NCBI RefSeq assembly: GCF_003696305.1
Contig: NZ_RFFK01000001.1
Location: 186,001 to 250,000 of the forward strand
Reading direction: 5' to 3'
Source of the DNA: Pseudomonas sp. AOB-7
Lineage (GTDB): Bacteria; Pseudomonadota; Gammaproteobacteria; Pseudomonadales; Pseudomonadaceae
DNA length: 64,000 nt
Shown: positions 7,958 to 19,992 of the stretch, one piece after another
How positions within the stretch are numbered: position 1 is the stretch's first letter
Layout of the letters: each line of letters begins with the position of its first letter
The notes under the pieces: model-generated
What the model saw: only the letters and a program-made list of their open reading frames with translations
Database searches by the model: none
What the model was told of the DNA's origin: nothing
Translations under genes and position numbers: made by a program

Positions 7958-10582
7958 TTACAGGCCCTGCTCGACGAAAGTAGCAGCCAGTGCCAATGCC
8001 TCGTCCAGCTTGCCGGCGTCGACGCCGCCGCCCTGGGCCATGTCCGGACGACCGCCGCCCTTGCCGCCCACGGCCGCGGCGGCCTGACGCATCAGGTCGC
8101 CGGCCTTGAGCTTGGCGGTCAGGTCCTGGGTCACGCCGGCGACCAGCACCACCTTCTCCTCGAACACGCCGCCAAGCAGGATCACCGCGCTGCCGAGCTT
8201 GTTCTTCAGCTGGTCGACCAGCGCCAGCAGCGCCTTGCCGTCCAGCCCGTCGAGCCGCGCGGCCAGGACCTTGGCGCCCTTGATCTCGACGGCGGCGCCG
8301 GCCAGGTCGTTGCCGGCAGCGCTGGCGGCCTTGGCCTTGAGCTGCTCCAGCTCCTTCTCCAGCTGACGGTTGCGCTCGAGCACGCCGGCCAGCTTGTCCA
8401 GCAGGTTGTCGCGGCTGCCCTTGACCAGCACCGCGGCTTCCTTGAGCAGCTCCTCGGCCGCGTTCAGGTAACCCAGCGCCGCGGCGCCGGTAACCGCCTC
8501 GATGCGGCGCACACCGGCGGCCACGCCGCCTTCGCTGGTGATCTTGAACAGGCCGATATCGCCGGTACGCGAGACGTGGGTGCCGCCGCACAGCTCGACG
8601 GAGAAGTCGCCGCCCATGCTCAGCACACGCACCTGATCGCCGTACTTCTCACCGAAAAGGGCCATGGCGCCCTTGGCCTTGGCGGTGTCGATATCGGTTT
8701 CCTCGGTTTCCACCTCGGAGTTCTTGCGGATCTCGGCGTTGACTATGTCTTCCAGCGCCTTGAGCTGCTCGGGCTTGATCGCCTCGAAATGGCTGAAGTC
8801 GAAACGCAGGCGCTGGCTGTCGACCAGCGAGCCCTTCTGCTGCACGTGCTCGCCGAGCACCTGGCGCAGCGCGGCGTGCAGCAGGTGGGTGGCCGAGTGG
8901 TTCAGCGCGGTGGCCTGACGCACGCTGGCGTCGACCTCGGCCTTGAGCGAGGCGCCGACGCTGAGGCTGCCCTTGGCGACCACGCCATGGTGCAGGAAGG
9001 CGCCGCCGGCCTTGGTGGTGTCGCGCACCTCGAAGCTGACGCCGGCACCCTCCAGGTAGCCGCAGTCGCCGACCTGGCCGCCGGATTCGGCGTAGAACGG
9101 GGTCTGATCCAGCACCACCACGCCCTCCTCGCCTTCCTGCAAGCTGTCGACGGCCTGGCCGTCGGCGAACAGGGCGACAATGGTGCCGCTGCCGCGGGTG
9201 CCTTCGTAGCCGAGGAAACGGGTGTCGCTGTCGACCTTGACCAGGGCGTTGTAGTCCATGCCGAAGGCGCTGGCGGAACGGGCGCGCTCGCGCTGGGCGG
9301 CCATCTCGCGCTCGAAGCCGCTCTCGTCGAGGCTCAGGCCGCGCTCGCGGGCGATGTCGCCGGTCAGGTCGTAGGGGAAGCCATAGGTGTCGTACAGCTT
9401 GAACACGGTTTCGCCGGGGATGACCTTGCCCTTGAGGCCGACCAGATCCTGCTCGAGGATCTTCAGGCCCTGCTCCAGGGTCTTGGCGAACTGCTCTTCC
9501 TCGGTCTTCAGCACGCGCTCAATATGCGCCTGCTGTTGCTTGAGCTCGGGGAAGGCCTCGCCCATCTCGGCCACCAGGGCGGCGACGATCTGGTAGAAGA
9601 AGCTGCCCTTGGCGCCGAGCTTGTTGCCGTGGCGGCAGGCGCGGCGAATGATGCGGCGCAGCACGTAGCCGCGGCCCTCGTTGGACGGGGTGACGCCGTC
9701 GGCGATGAGGAAGCCGCAGGAGCGGATATGGTCGGCCACCACCTTGAGCGAGGCCTGGCCGTCGTTGCTGCAGCCGATGGCCTTGGCCGCGGCGGCCAGC
9801 AGGTTCTGGAACAGGTCGATCTCGTAGTTGGAGTTGACGTGCTGTAGCACGGCGCTGATGCGCTCCAGGCCCATGCCGGTGTCCACGCTCGGCGCCGGCA
9901 GCGGGTGCAGCACGCCGTCGGCAGTGCGGTTGAACTGCATGAACACGTTGTTCCAGATCTCGATGTAGCGGTCGCCGTCCTCTTCCGGGCTGCCGGGTGG
10001 GCCGCCCCAGATGTGCTCACCGTGGTCGAAGAATATCTCGGTGCAGGGACCGCACGGGCCGGTGTCACCCATGGCCCAGAAGTTGTCGGACGCATAGGGC
10101 GCGCCCTTGTTGTCGCCGATGCGGATCATGCGCTCGGCCGGGATGCCAACTTCCTGGGTCCAGATGTCGTAGGCCTCGTCGTCGGTGGCGTAGACGGTGA
10201 CCCAGAGCTTCTCCTTGGGCAGCTTCAGCCATTTGTCGGAGGTGAGGAATTCCCAGGCGAAATGGATGGCATCACGCTTGAAGTAGTCACCGAAGCTGAA
10301 ATTGCCCAGCATTTCGAAGAAGGTGTGGTGGCGCGCGGTGTAGCCGACGTTTTCCAGGTCGTTGTGCTTGCCGCCGGCGCGTACGCACTTCTGGCTGGTG
10401 GTGGCGCGGGTGTAGGCGCGCTTTTCCAGGCCGAGGAAGCAGTCCTTGAACTGGTTCATCCCCGCGTTGGTGAACAGCAGGGTCGGGTCGTTCGCCGGGA
10501 TCAGCGAGCTGGAAGCGACACGGGTGTGCCCTTTTTCTTCGAAGAAGCTCAGGAAGGCTTCACGGATTTCTGCGCTTTTCAT
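7958..10582 (-). CDS. alaS: Alanyl-tRNA synthetase
   Basis: Charges tRNA-Ala and edits mischarged Ser/Gly. The 874-residue protein starts [19 protein letters not shown], the usual beginning of bacterial AlaRS. The class II catalytic core occupies roughly residues 1-240 ([22 protein letters not shown]). The tRNA-recognition region follows, then the editing domain with the zinc motif [12 protein letters not shown] and [13 protein letters not shown], and a C-terminal C-Ala domain with a Gly-rich segment ([15 protein letters not shown]). The ATG at 10582 is chosen over an 18-residue upstream extension on alignment of the conserved start. A short G+C-rich palindrome lies between alaS and lysC but has no T-run. 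Confidence 0.98.
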   Translation of the reverse strand: MKSAEIREAFLSFFEEKGHTRVASSSLIPANDPTLLFTNAGMNQFKDCFLGLEKRAYTRATTSQKCVRAGGKHNDLENVGYTARHHTFFEMLGNFSFGDYFKRDAIHFAWEFLTSDKWLKLPKEKLWVTVYATDDEAYDIWTQEVGIPAERMIRIGDNKGAPYASDNFWAMGDTGPCGPCTEIFFDHGEHIWGGPPGSPEEDGDRYIEIWNNVFMQFNRTADGVLHPLPAPSVDTGMGLERISAVLQHVNSNYEIDLFQNLLAAAAKAIGCSNDGQASLKVVADHIRSCGFLIADGVTPSNEGRGYVLRRIIRRACRHGNKLGAKGSFFYQIVAALVAEMGEAFPELKQQQAHIERVLKTEEEQFAKTLEQGLKILEQDLVGLKGKVIPGETVFKLYDTYGFPYDLTGDIARERGLSLDESGFEREMAAQRERARSASAFGMDYNALVKVDSDTRFLGYEGTRGSGTIVALFADGQAVDSLQEGEEGVVVLDQTPFYAESGGQVGDCGYLEGAGVSFEVRDTTKAGGAFLHHGVVAKGSLSVGASLKAEVDASVRQATALNHSATHLLHAALRQVLGEHVQQKGSLVDSQRLRFDFSHFEAIKPEQLKALEDIVNAEIRKNSEVETEETDIDTAKAKGAMALFGEKYGDQVRVLSMGGDFSVELCGGTHVSRTGDIGLFKITSEGGVAAGVRRIEAVTGAAALGYLNAAEELLKEAAVLVKGSRDNLLDKLAGVLERNRQLEKELEQLKAKAASAAGNDLAGAAVEIKGAKVLAARLDGLDGKALLALVDQLKNKLGSAVILLGGVFEEKVVLVAGVTQDLTAKLKAGDLMRQAAAAVGGKGGGRPDMAQGGGVDAGKLDEALALAATFVEQGL

Positions 10583-10707
10583 AGGGGTCTTCCACGGAAA
10601 CAGGCGGCCACGGCAAAAGCCGGCAAAGGGCCGCATTATATCGGGCCCACCGCGCGCGGCTAGTGCCTTGTTGATCGCTGGCGCCGCTGCGGCGCTGCGC
10701 TTGCGAC

Positions 10708-11712
10708 TCAGAACGAGCGAAAAGCGGCGAAAGCCTCGATCACCTGCTCGATTTGCTCAGCGTTGACGTCCAGATGGGTGACCAGGCGCAGGCGCGGCGC
10801 AGCGCTCACGGCGATGCCGCGCTCGGCCATAAAGGCCTTTACCGTGCTGGCACGCTCGCCGAGCTGCACATAGACCATGTTGGTCTGCACCGGCTCGACG
10901 CTGTAGCCCAGCTCGAGCAAAGCTTCACCCAGGCGCGCGGCGTTGGCGTGATCCGCGGCCAGACGCTCGACCTGGTGCTGCAGCGCATACAGCCCCGCCG
11001 CCGCCAGTACGCCGGCCTGGCGCATGCCGCCACCGACCATCTTGCGCAGGCGCCGCGCCTTGCCGATCAGCGCCGCGCTGCCGCACAGCACCGAACCGAC
11101 CGGCGCGCCGAGGCCCTTGGACAGGCACACCGAGACCGAATCGAAGTGCTGGGTGATCTCCCGCGCCGGCATGCCGAGCTTGACCGCGGCGTTGTACAGC
11201 CGCGCACCGTCCAGGTGCAGGGCCAGGCCGCGGCGACGGGTCAGCTCGCGGGCGGCGGCCAGATAGGCCAGCGGCAGCACCTTGCCCTGCATGGTGTTTT
11301 CCAGGGCCAGCAGGCGGGTGCGGGCGAAGTGGAAGTCGTCCTGCTTGATCGCCGCCTCGACCCTGGCCAGGTCCAGCGAACCGTCGGCTTCGCCGTCGAG
11401 CGGTTGCGGCTGGATCGAGCCGAGCACCGCGGCGCCGCCGCCCTCGTATTTGTAGGTGTGCGCCTGCTGGCCGACTATGTACTCGTCGCCGCGCTCGCAA
11501 TGGGCCATCAGGCCGAGCAGGTTGCTCATGGTGCCGGTGGGCACGAACAGCGCCGCCGCGAAGCCCAGCTCCGCAGCCAGCCAGGCCTCCAGACGATTGA
11601 CCGTGGGATCCTCGCCGTAGACATCGTCGCCCAGCTCGGCGGCGAGCATGGCCGCGCGCATGCCGGCGGTGGGCTGGGTGACGGTATCGCTGCGCAGGTC
11701 GATCAGGGGCAT
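10708..11712 (-). CDS. ltaE: Low-specificity L-threonine aldolase
   Basis: A PLP enzyme of the beta-eliminating lyase family that splits threonine or allo-threonine into glycine and acetaldehyde. Of 334 residues, the first are [21 protein letters not shown], a hallmark N-terminus (RSDT). GDDVYGEDP follows at about residue 30, and the PLP-binding lysine sits in [14 protein letters not shown]. Two close ATGs exist. The one at 11712 is preferred because AAGGA lies eight bases upstream, whereas for 11721 that sequence is only two or three bases from the start. It is downstream of astE, separated by a REP palindrome, so it may or may not share the aru transcript. Confidence 0.9.
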   Translation of the reverse strand: MPLIDLRSDTVTQPTAGMRAAMLAAELGDDVYGEDPTVNRLEAWLAAELGFAAALFVPTGTMSNLLGLMAHCERGDEYIVGQQAHTYKYEGGGAAVLGSIQPQPLDGEADGSLDLARVEAAIKQDDFHFARTRLLALENTMQGKVLPLAYLAAARELTRRRGLALHLDGARLYNAAVKLGMPAREITQHFDSVSVCLSKGLGAPVGSVLCGSAALIGKARRLRKMVGGGMRQAGVLAAAGLYALQHQVERLAADHANAARLGEALLELGYSVEPVQTNMVYVQLGERASTVKAFMAERGIAVSAAPRLRLVTHLDVNAEQIEQVIEAFAAFRSF

Positions 11713-11818
11713 GGCGGACATCCTTGAGTGGCATGGAAAAGGCCATGCTACGAGGCCGCCTCGCGCGGTCACAAGATACAGTTGGCTGCGAAATCGGCCG
11801 GAAAGCGCCCCCCATGCG

Positions 11819-11875
11819 GGAGCGGCTTCAGCCGCGAAGCGATCAGCCAGGGTTCGCGGCTGAAGCCGCTCCTAC
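11819..11875. repeat. REP palindrome (paired arms)
   Basis: A perfect 20-bp inverted repeat with arms at 11819-11838 and 11853-11872 and a 14-base spacer. The arm on the minus strand reads GTAGGAGCGGCTTCAG and continues into CCGCGAA, the Pseudomonas REP consensus. The same 23-mer occurs once more at 38511-38533. It lies between astE and ltaE. Confidence 0.85.
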
Positions 11876-11889
11876 AGCTGTCACCCGGG

Positions 11890-12900
11890 CTACGCCAGGT
11901 TGGAACCGTCGTCCGGCACGATCAGGATGCCGGCGCGCAGGCCGTTCTTCACCTTGGGATTGGGGAAGATGATGCGTGCGCCCTGCTCTTCCACCACCCA
12001 GCGGGTGTCGGCGATATCTTCGGCGAGCAGGTAGCCGGGCTCCAGTTCGCTGAAGTTCTCGATATCGGCCGGCAGGTGCAGCTGGAAGCTGTCGCTGTGC
12101 TTGATGATCTCGCGTGCCACGGCGAACAGTTGCAGGCCGTCCAGGCCCTGGGCCTGCGGCGCCGGTTCGCGCCCTTCGATCAGTTCGACGAGGGCGTTCT
12201 CCAGCAGGTCGAGGTTGACCAACTGGTTCTGGCCGAAGGCGCGCGCCTTGCCCAGCTCCAGGGTGAAGGCCTCGGCGCCGAGCTGGGCATAGGTGTAGGA
12301 ACTGAAGGTGATCGAGCCCTTGTTCTGCAGCAGCACCGCCTCGATGCCGGCGGCGCGCAGACGCTCGAGTTCGCGGCGCGAGTGAGCGCGGCCCTGGTGC
12401 CAGGGGTAGAGGGCGAACTGCTCGATCTTCGAGCCGCGAATGGCGGTGTGCAGGTCGTAGTGCAGGCGGGTGCGGCCGTCCTTGCTGAAGAAGGTCGCCG
12501 CCAGGTGCTCCAGGTCGCAGGCGCGGATCGCCTCGAAGCCGCTGGACTGCTCGTGGCGCCCATTGAACAGGCGGTTGATGTCCTGCTCCACGTAACGCTC
12601 GCCGCGGCGCATGGCCTCGGGGTTGCCGAACAGGAAGAGCATGCGCGCCGCCGGGTGCAGCTCGTTGCGCGCGATGCCGCGCAGCAGGCGGTCGAGCAGC
12701 TCGATCGGGGCGGTTTCGTTACCGTGGATGCCGGCCGACAGCAACAGATCCAGGCCGCTGTCGCGCGCCGCCGGCGGGGTCACCTCCAGCGCGCCTTCGG
12801 CCAGCCAGCGCAAACGCGTGCCCTCGGGGGTCAACTGGATCTTCGCCGACGGCTCATGGCCGGCCAGGGTCAGTTCAAGCAGTTTGCCGAGGGCAAGCAT
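11890..12900 (-). CDS. astE: Succinylglutamate desuccinylase
   Basis: Last step of the arginine succinyltransferase pathway: N-succinylglutamate to succinate and glutamate. The 336-residue protein belongs to the AstE/aspartoacylase zinc carboxypeptidase-like family. The zinc site is visible as [12 protein letters not shown] (HxxE) near residue 60 and [12 protein letters not shown] near residue 145. The ATG at 12900 is preceded by GAGGAGTG. It is the last gene of the aru operon (aruE in P. aeruginosa naming), 17 bases after a small conserved gene. Confidence 0.95.
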   Translation of the reverse strand: MLALGKLLELTLAGHEPSAKIQLTPEGTRLRWLAEGALEVTPPAARDSGLDLLLSAGIHGNETAPIELLDRLLRGIARNELHPAARMLFLFGNPEAMRRGERYVEQDINRLFNGRHEQSSGFEAIRACDLEHLAATFFSKDGRTRLHYDLHTAIRGSKIEQFALYPWHQGRAHSRRELERLRAAGIEAVLLQNKGSITFSSYTYAQLGAEAFTLELGKARAFGQNQLVNLDLLENALVELIEGREPAPQAQGLDGLQLFAVAREIIKHSDSFQLHLPADIENFSELEPGYLLAEDIADTRWVVEEQGARIIFPNPKVKNGLRAGILIVPDDGSNLA

Positions 12901-12917
12901 CAGACACTCCTCAGGGC

Positions 12918-13196
12918 TTAGTGATTGCAGTCCGGGCCGTGAACATGATCATCCTCGTCGGCGATCGCCGGCTCCATCTCCAGCTGCAGGCTGACCAGGT
13001 TGGTGGCCTGGGGGCGCAGCAGCAGGTTGGCGTACTCGCTGTCGCCCTCGGCCACGTCGACGCCGATCAGCAACTGGTCGCCAACGGCCTGGACCCACAG
13101 CTCCTTGCCCTGCCAGACCACGGCAAAGCGGCTGCAGGAGGTTTCCAGTTGGGTGCCGTCGTTATCTTCGAGAATCAGTTGCAGGGCGTCGCTCAT
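12918..13196 (-). CDS. Small conserved protein of the aru operon, unknown function
   Basis: A 92-residue soluble protein between astB and astE, with gaps of 25 and 17 bases, so it is almost certainly co-transcribed. Most of it looks like a small beta-rich domain ([20 protein letters not shown]), and it ends in an acidic, metal-ligand-rich tail, [14 protein letters not shown] recall a hypothetical gene at the same place in the P. aeruginosa aru operon. The His/Cys/Asp tail could bind zinc and aid the zinc enzyme AstE, but that is speculation. Confidence 0.85.
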   Translation of the reverse strand: MSDALQLILEDNDGTQLETSCSRFAVVWQGKELWVQAVGDQLLIGVDVAEGDSEYANLLLRPQATNLVSLQLEMEPAIADEDDHVHGPDCNH

Positions 13197-13221
13197 AAAA
13201 TCTCCGAGGTTGGGGCGAGGT

Positions 13222-14567
13222 TCAGGTCATCTGGAAAGGATAGACCGAGCCCAGTTTAAGGATCTGCGTCAGTTCATCCAATGCCGTGCGGCATTCGATC
13301 AGCAATTGCGGATCGGCCAGGTCGGCTTCGCTGAGGCGGTCGCGGTAGTGCTTGTCGACCCAGGCCACCAGGATGTCGTGCAGCTCGGGACTCATCACCA
13401 CGCCCGGATTGACCGCGGCCAGCTCCTGCTCCTTGAGCGCCACGCGCAGGCGCAGGCAGGCCGGGCCACCGCCGTTCTGCATACTCTGCTTGAGGTCGAA
13501 CACCTTGACCTCGCGGATCGGCCCGTTGCTGGCGGTCAGCTGCTCCAGGTAGCGCCAGACGCTGGCGTTGTTGCGGCACTCCTCCGGCACCACCAGCAGC
13601 ATCGAGCCGTCTTCGCGGGTCAGCAGCTGGCTGTTGAACAGGTAGGACTTGACCGCATCCTCCACGCTCACGGTGCCGGCCGGCACGCACACCGCCTGGA
13701 AATTGCCGCCGCGGCGGGCGAGCTTGTCGCTCAACGCGGCGAGTACCTTGTCGGTCTCGAGGAAGGCGTGCTGGTGATAGAACAATACCTCGCCGTTGCC
13801 CACCGCGATCACGTCGTTGTGGAACACGCCCTGGTCGATCACCTCCGGATTCTGCTGGGCGAACACCACCCCGGCCTTGCCCAGGCCATGCAGGCGGGCC
13901 ACCGCCTGCGAGGCCTCCAGGGTCTGCCGCGCCGGGTAGCGCTGCGGGGCCGGATAGCGGCTATCGAAGGCGCTGCGGCCGTAGACGAAGAACTCCACGC
14001 CCGGTTCGCCATAGCCCTTGCAGAAACGCGTGTGGTTAGCCGCGCCCTCGTCGCCGAACTGGCTGACCGCCGGCAGCGCCGGGTGATGGGCGAAGTGCTT
14101 CTCGCTGGCGAACATCGCCTGCAGCACGCGGCTGGTGGTGGGGTGCTCGATGCTGCGGTGGAACTTGCAGTTGAGGTTGGCGGCGGTGAAGTGCACGCGA
14201 CCGTCGGCGGTGTCGGCGCTGGGGCTGACGGTGCAGGCGTTGGCCGTCCACATGCTGGAGGCCGAGCAGCTTGCAACCAGCAGCGGCATGGCGCCCTTGG
14301 CGGCCTTGGCGATCACCTGCGCATCGCTGCCGGTAAAGCCCAGGCTGCGCAGCACGGCGACGTCCGGACGCTCCTGCGGGGCCAGCACGCCCTGCTTGAA
14401 GCCCATCTCCATCAGCGCCTTCATCTTCGCCAGGCCCTGCTTGGCGGCGTCCTTCGGGCTGGAGACCGCCTGGCTGTTGTTCTGCGACGCGACGTTGCCG
14501 TAGGACAGCCCGCCGTAGTTATGGGTCGGCCCCACCAGGCCATCGAAGTTCATCTCATAGGCAGTCA

Positions 14568-14568
<1 letters not shown>
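13222..14568 (-). CDS. astB: N-succinylarginine dihydrolase
   Basis: Hydrolyses N2-succinylarginine to succinylornithine, CO2 and ammonia; a member of the guanidine-modifying (amidinotransferase fold) enzymes. The 448-residue protein starts [20 protein letters not shown] and has the C-terminal nucleophile region [16 protein letters not shown]. Its ATG overlaps the astD stop by one base (TAATG), giving coupled translation. The open frame continues far upstream inside astD, but that part is a shadow; the TAATG start matches the family length. Confidence 0.97.
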
Positions 14569-16037
<1,469 letters not shown>

Positions 16038-16092
16038 CTATCACTCCCAGCGTTCATCGGCAGGCGCGGGGCCTGCGCAAAAAGAAATCGTC

Positions 16093-17109
16093 TCAGCCGC
16101 GCGCCGACAGCGGCACCGCGCGCACCTGGTCGCCCGCCGACAGCTGCAGGCGCTTGGCGGTCTGCGGGTCGACCACCAGGGTGCCGGCGGCCAGTCGCGC
16201 CGGGGCCGCGGTGATGCGGCAGTCCTCGCGCTTGCGGTTGTGCATCAAAAACGGCGCGGCGTCGTCGCCCGGGGTGCCGATCGCCAGCACCAGGTTCTGG
16301 CTGTCACGCACCGCGCGGATCTTCGCGGTTTCCGCCTCGATGGCCGGGCCGGCGTCGAAGATGTCGACGTAGCCCTGGTAGCTGAACCCCTCAGCCTTGA
16401 GCATGGCCAGCGCCGGCTCGGTGTCGGGGTGGACGCGCCCGATCACCGCGCGCGCATCCTCGGAGAGGAAGCAGGTATAGAGCGGGAACTTGGGCATCAG
16501 CTCGGCGATGAAGGCCTTGTTGCCGACCCCGGTGAGGTAGTCCGCCTGGCTGAACTCCATCTTGAAGAAGTGCCGCCCCAGGCTCTCCCAGAACGGCGAA
16601 CGACCCTCGGCGTCGGACATGCCGCGCATCTCGGCGATCACCTTGTCGCCGAACAGTTCGCGGAACTCAGCGATGAACAAGAAGCGCGCCTTCGACAGCA
16701 GGCGGCCGTTGAGGCCGGTGCGGTGCTCGGCATGCAGGAACAACGAGCACAGCTCGGAGTTGCCGGTCAGGTCGTTGGCCAGAAACAGCGTCGGTACCTG
16801 ACGGTGGATGTGCAGCTCCTGCGAGGCGCTGACGGTCAGGCCAACCCGGTAGTTGTACCAGGGCTCGCGCAGGCCGACGGCGCCGGCCACGGCGGAGATG
16901 CCGACGACACGGCCAGCGTCGTCCTCGAGCACGAACAGGTAGTCGGCGTCGGCACGCTCGGCCTGGCCGCGGAAGGTCTTCTCGGCCCAGCCGACCCGGT
17001 GCGCCAGGCGCTCCTCGTTGGCCGGCAGGGTGGTCAGGCCGGCGCCGGTACTGCGTGCCAGGTCGATCAGCGCCGGCAAATCGGCGCTGCGCACGGGACG
17101 AACGATCAT
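16093..17109 (-). CDS. aruG: Arginine N-succinyltransferase, beta-type subunit (AruG)
   Basis: Transfers succinate from succinyl-CoA to arginine (and ornithine), the committing step. The 338-residue protein has the AstA N-terminus MIVRPVRSADLPALIDLA, the conserved segments FLANDLTGNSELCSLFL and SPFWESLGRHFF, and YVDIFDAGPAIEAE near the C-terminal third. Pseudomonads encode two paralogous subunits, AruF and AruG, that form a heteromer; this is the downstream one, paired with the homologous gene at 17205-18221. The start is the ATG at 17109, preceded by GGAGGATCC. Which paralogue is F and which is G is inferred from operon order. Confidence 0.93.
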   Translation of the reverse strand: MIVRPVRSADLPALIDLARSTGAGLTTLPANEERLAHRVGWAEKTFRGQAERADADYLFVLEDDAGRVVGISAVAGAVGLREPWYNYRVGLTVSASQELHIHRQVPTLFLANDLTGNSELCSLFLHAEHRTGLNGRLLSKARFLFIAEFRELFGDKVIAEMRGMSDAEGRSPFWESLGRHFFKMEFSQADYLTGVGNKAFIAELMPKFPLYTCFLSEDARAVIGRVHPDTEPALAMLKAEGFSYQGYVDIFDAGPAIEAETAKIRAVRDSQNLVLAIGTPGDDAAPFLMHNRKREDCRITAAPARLAAGTLVVDPQTAKRLQLSAGDQVRAVPLSARG

Positions 17110-17136
17110 GGATCCTCCGGATCAGCTAAGAGCTTC

Positions 17137-17200
17137 AAGCGGCAAGCTACAAGTTAGAAGACAGGCTGGCTTGCCGCTCGTGGCTTGCAGCTTGCCGCTT
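17137..17200. repeat. Inverted repeat between aruF and aruG
   Basis: Two 17-base arms, 17137-17153 (AAGCGGCAAGCTACAAG) and 17184-17200, are reverse complements with a single mismatch and a 30-base spacer. Further copies of GCTTGCCGCT-like sequence sit in the spacer. It looks like a member of another dispersed Pseudomonas palindrome family. It may act as a transcript-processing or stabilising element within the operon. Confidence 0.75.
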
Positions 17201-17204
17201 CGGT

Positions 17205-18221
17205 TTAAACCGCCACCAGCCGGACGCTGGCGCCTTCGCCGACGCCCAGGGCCTCGGCGGCCTCCAGGCTGAGGCATACGGGCTTGCCCGGCACCCAGTC
17301 GAGGTCGGCGACTATGGCGCGGAAATCCTGCAACTGGCCGTTGCTCACCAGGTACTGGCGCCCGCCCTTCTCGGCCTCGCCGAGCTTCACCGGCACCAGG
17401 CGGCTCTGGGCGATGCTGCGGATGCCCGAGGTGCGCGCATGCAGGGTCGGCCCGCCGTCGAAGATGTCGATGTAGTGGTCGGTCTCGAAGCCTTCGCGCA
17501 TCAGGATGTCGAAGGTGATCTGCGCCCGCGGGTGCACCTGGCCCATGGCCTCCTGCGCCTCGTCCGGCAGCAGCGGCACGTAGATGGGGTAATGCGGCAT
17601 CAGCTCGGCGAGGAAGGTGCGGCTCTTCAGCCCGCACAGGCGCTCGGCCTCGGTGTAGTTCATGTCGAAGAAGTTGCGCCCCACCGCGTCCCAGAACGGC
17701 GAGTCGCCGTGCTCGTCGCTGTGGCCGACGATCTCCACCACCACCGCATCGGCGAAGCGCTCGGGGTGGCCGGCCATGAACAGCAGGCGGCCGCGCGAGT
17801 TGAGCTCGGCGAACACGCTGCTGACCAGCGGCCGCTCGACGTAGAAGCTGGTGAGCAGGCTGTTGCCGGTCAGGTCGTGACACAGCGACAGCACGTGAAT
17901 CTTGTTGTGGATCTTCAGCTCGCGCGAGTTGTGCACGAAGGTCTCGTTGCGAAAGCTGTAGAAGGGTTCGGAGTAGCCGGCCGAGGCGACGATCGCCGAG
18001 CAGCCGACCAGGCGTCCGCTGGCGCTGTCCTCGAGGACGAAGAAGTAGCTTTCCTCACCGTTGAAGCTGACTTCGGCGGCGAACGACGCCTCCGAGGCGG
18101 CGATCTTGTCGCGCAGCCGCTCGGCATCGTCCGGCAGCGAAGTGACACCCACCGGGCTATCCGCGGCGAGCCGCTGCACATCCGCCAGGTCCGCCATTTG
18201 CGCAGGGCGCATTACCAGCAT
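17205..18221 (-). CDS. aruF: Arginine N-succinyltransferase, alpha-type subunit (AruF)
   Basis: A paralogue of the following gene and its partner in the arginine/ornithine succinyltransferase. 338 residues beginning MLVMRPAQMADLADVQRLAA; it shares HDLTGNSLLTSFYVE, SPFWDAVGRNFFDM and YIDIFDGGPTLHAR with AruG. The start at 18221 is chosen because AAGGAG lies seven bases upstream; a longer in-frame version would add six residues. 135 bases separate it from aruC, with a small GGCGCC-type hairpin but no T-run, so read-through from aruC is expected. Confidence 0.93.
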   Translation of the reverse strand: MLVMRPAQMADLADVQRLAADSPVGVTSLPDDAERLRDKIAASEASFAAEVSFNGEESYFFVLEDSASGRLVGCSAIVASAGYSEPFYSFRNETFVHNSRELKIHNKIHVLSLCHDLTGNSLLTSFYVERPLVSSVFAELNSRGRLLFMAGHPERFADAVVVEIVGHSDEHGDSPFWDAVGRNFFDMNYTEAERLCGLKSRTFLAELMPHYPIYVPLLPDEAQEAMGQVHPRAQITFDILMREGFETDHYIDIFDGGPTLHARTSGIRSIAQSRLVPVKLGEAEKGGRQYLVSNGQLQDFRAIVADLDWVPGKPVCLSLEAAEALGVGEGASVRLVAV

Positions 18222-18356
18222 GGGGTCACTCCTTTTCAAGAAAAGCCCCGGATGCCACGCACGGGCAGCCGGAGAACGCCGGGGTCATCAACCCCGGCAC
18301 ACACAGGATCGTCATCCGTGAGGGAAACCCGGCGCCTACCTGCGCCGGGCACTCGC

Positions 18357-19889
<1,533 letters not shown>

Positions 19890-19992
19890 TTACCGGAAAC
19901 CCACCCGGCCCGGCCCAGCACGCTGCAACCACAACATGCCGGCACACGCATCGGCACCTCAGCCAAGCAGCCAGAAGCGAGGAAAACCGCAG

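Noticed and set aside
8576..9847. A 423-residue + strand open frame opposite alaS
   Set aside because: Antisense shadow of alaS with repetitive Ala/Gly/Val composition and no family resemblance.
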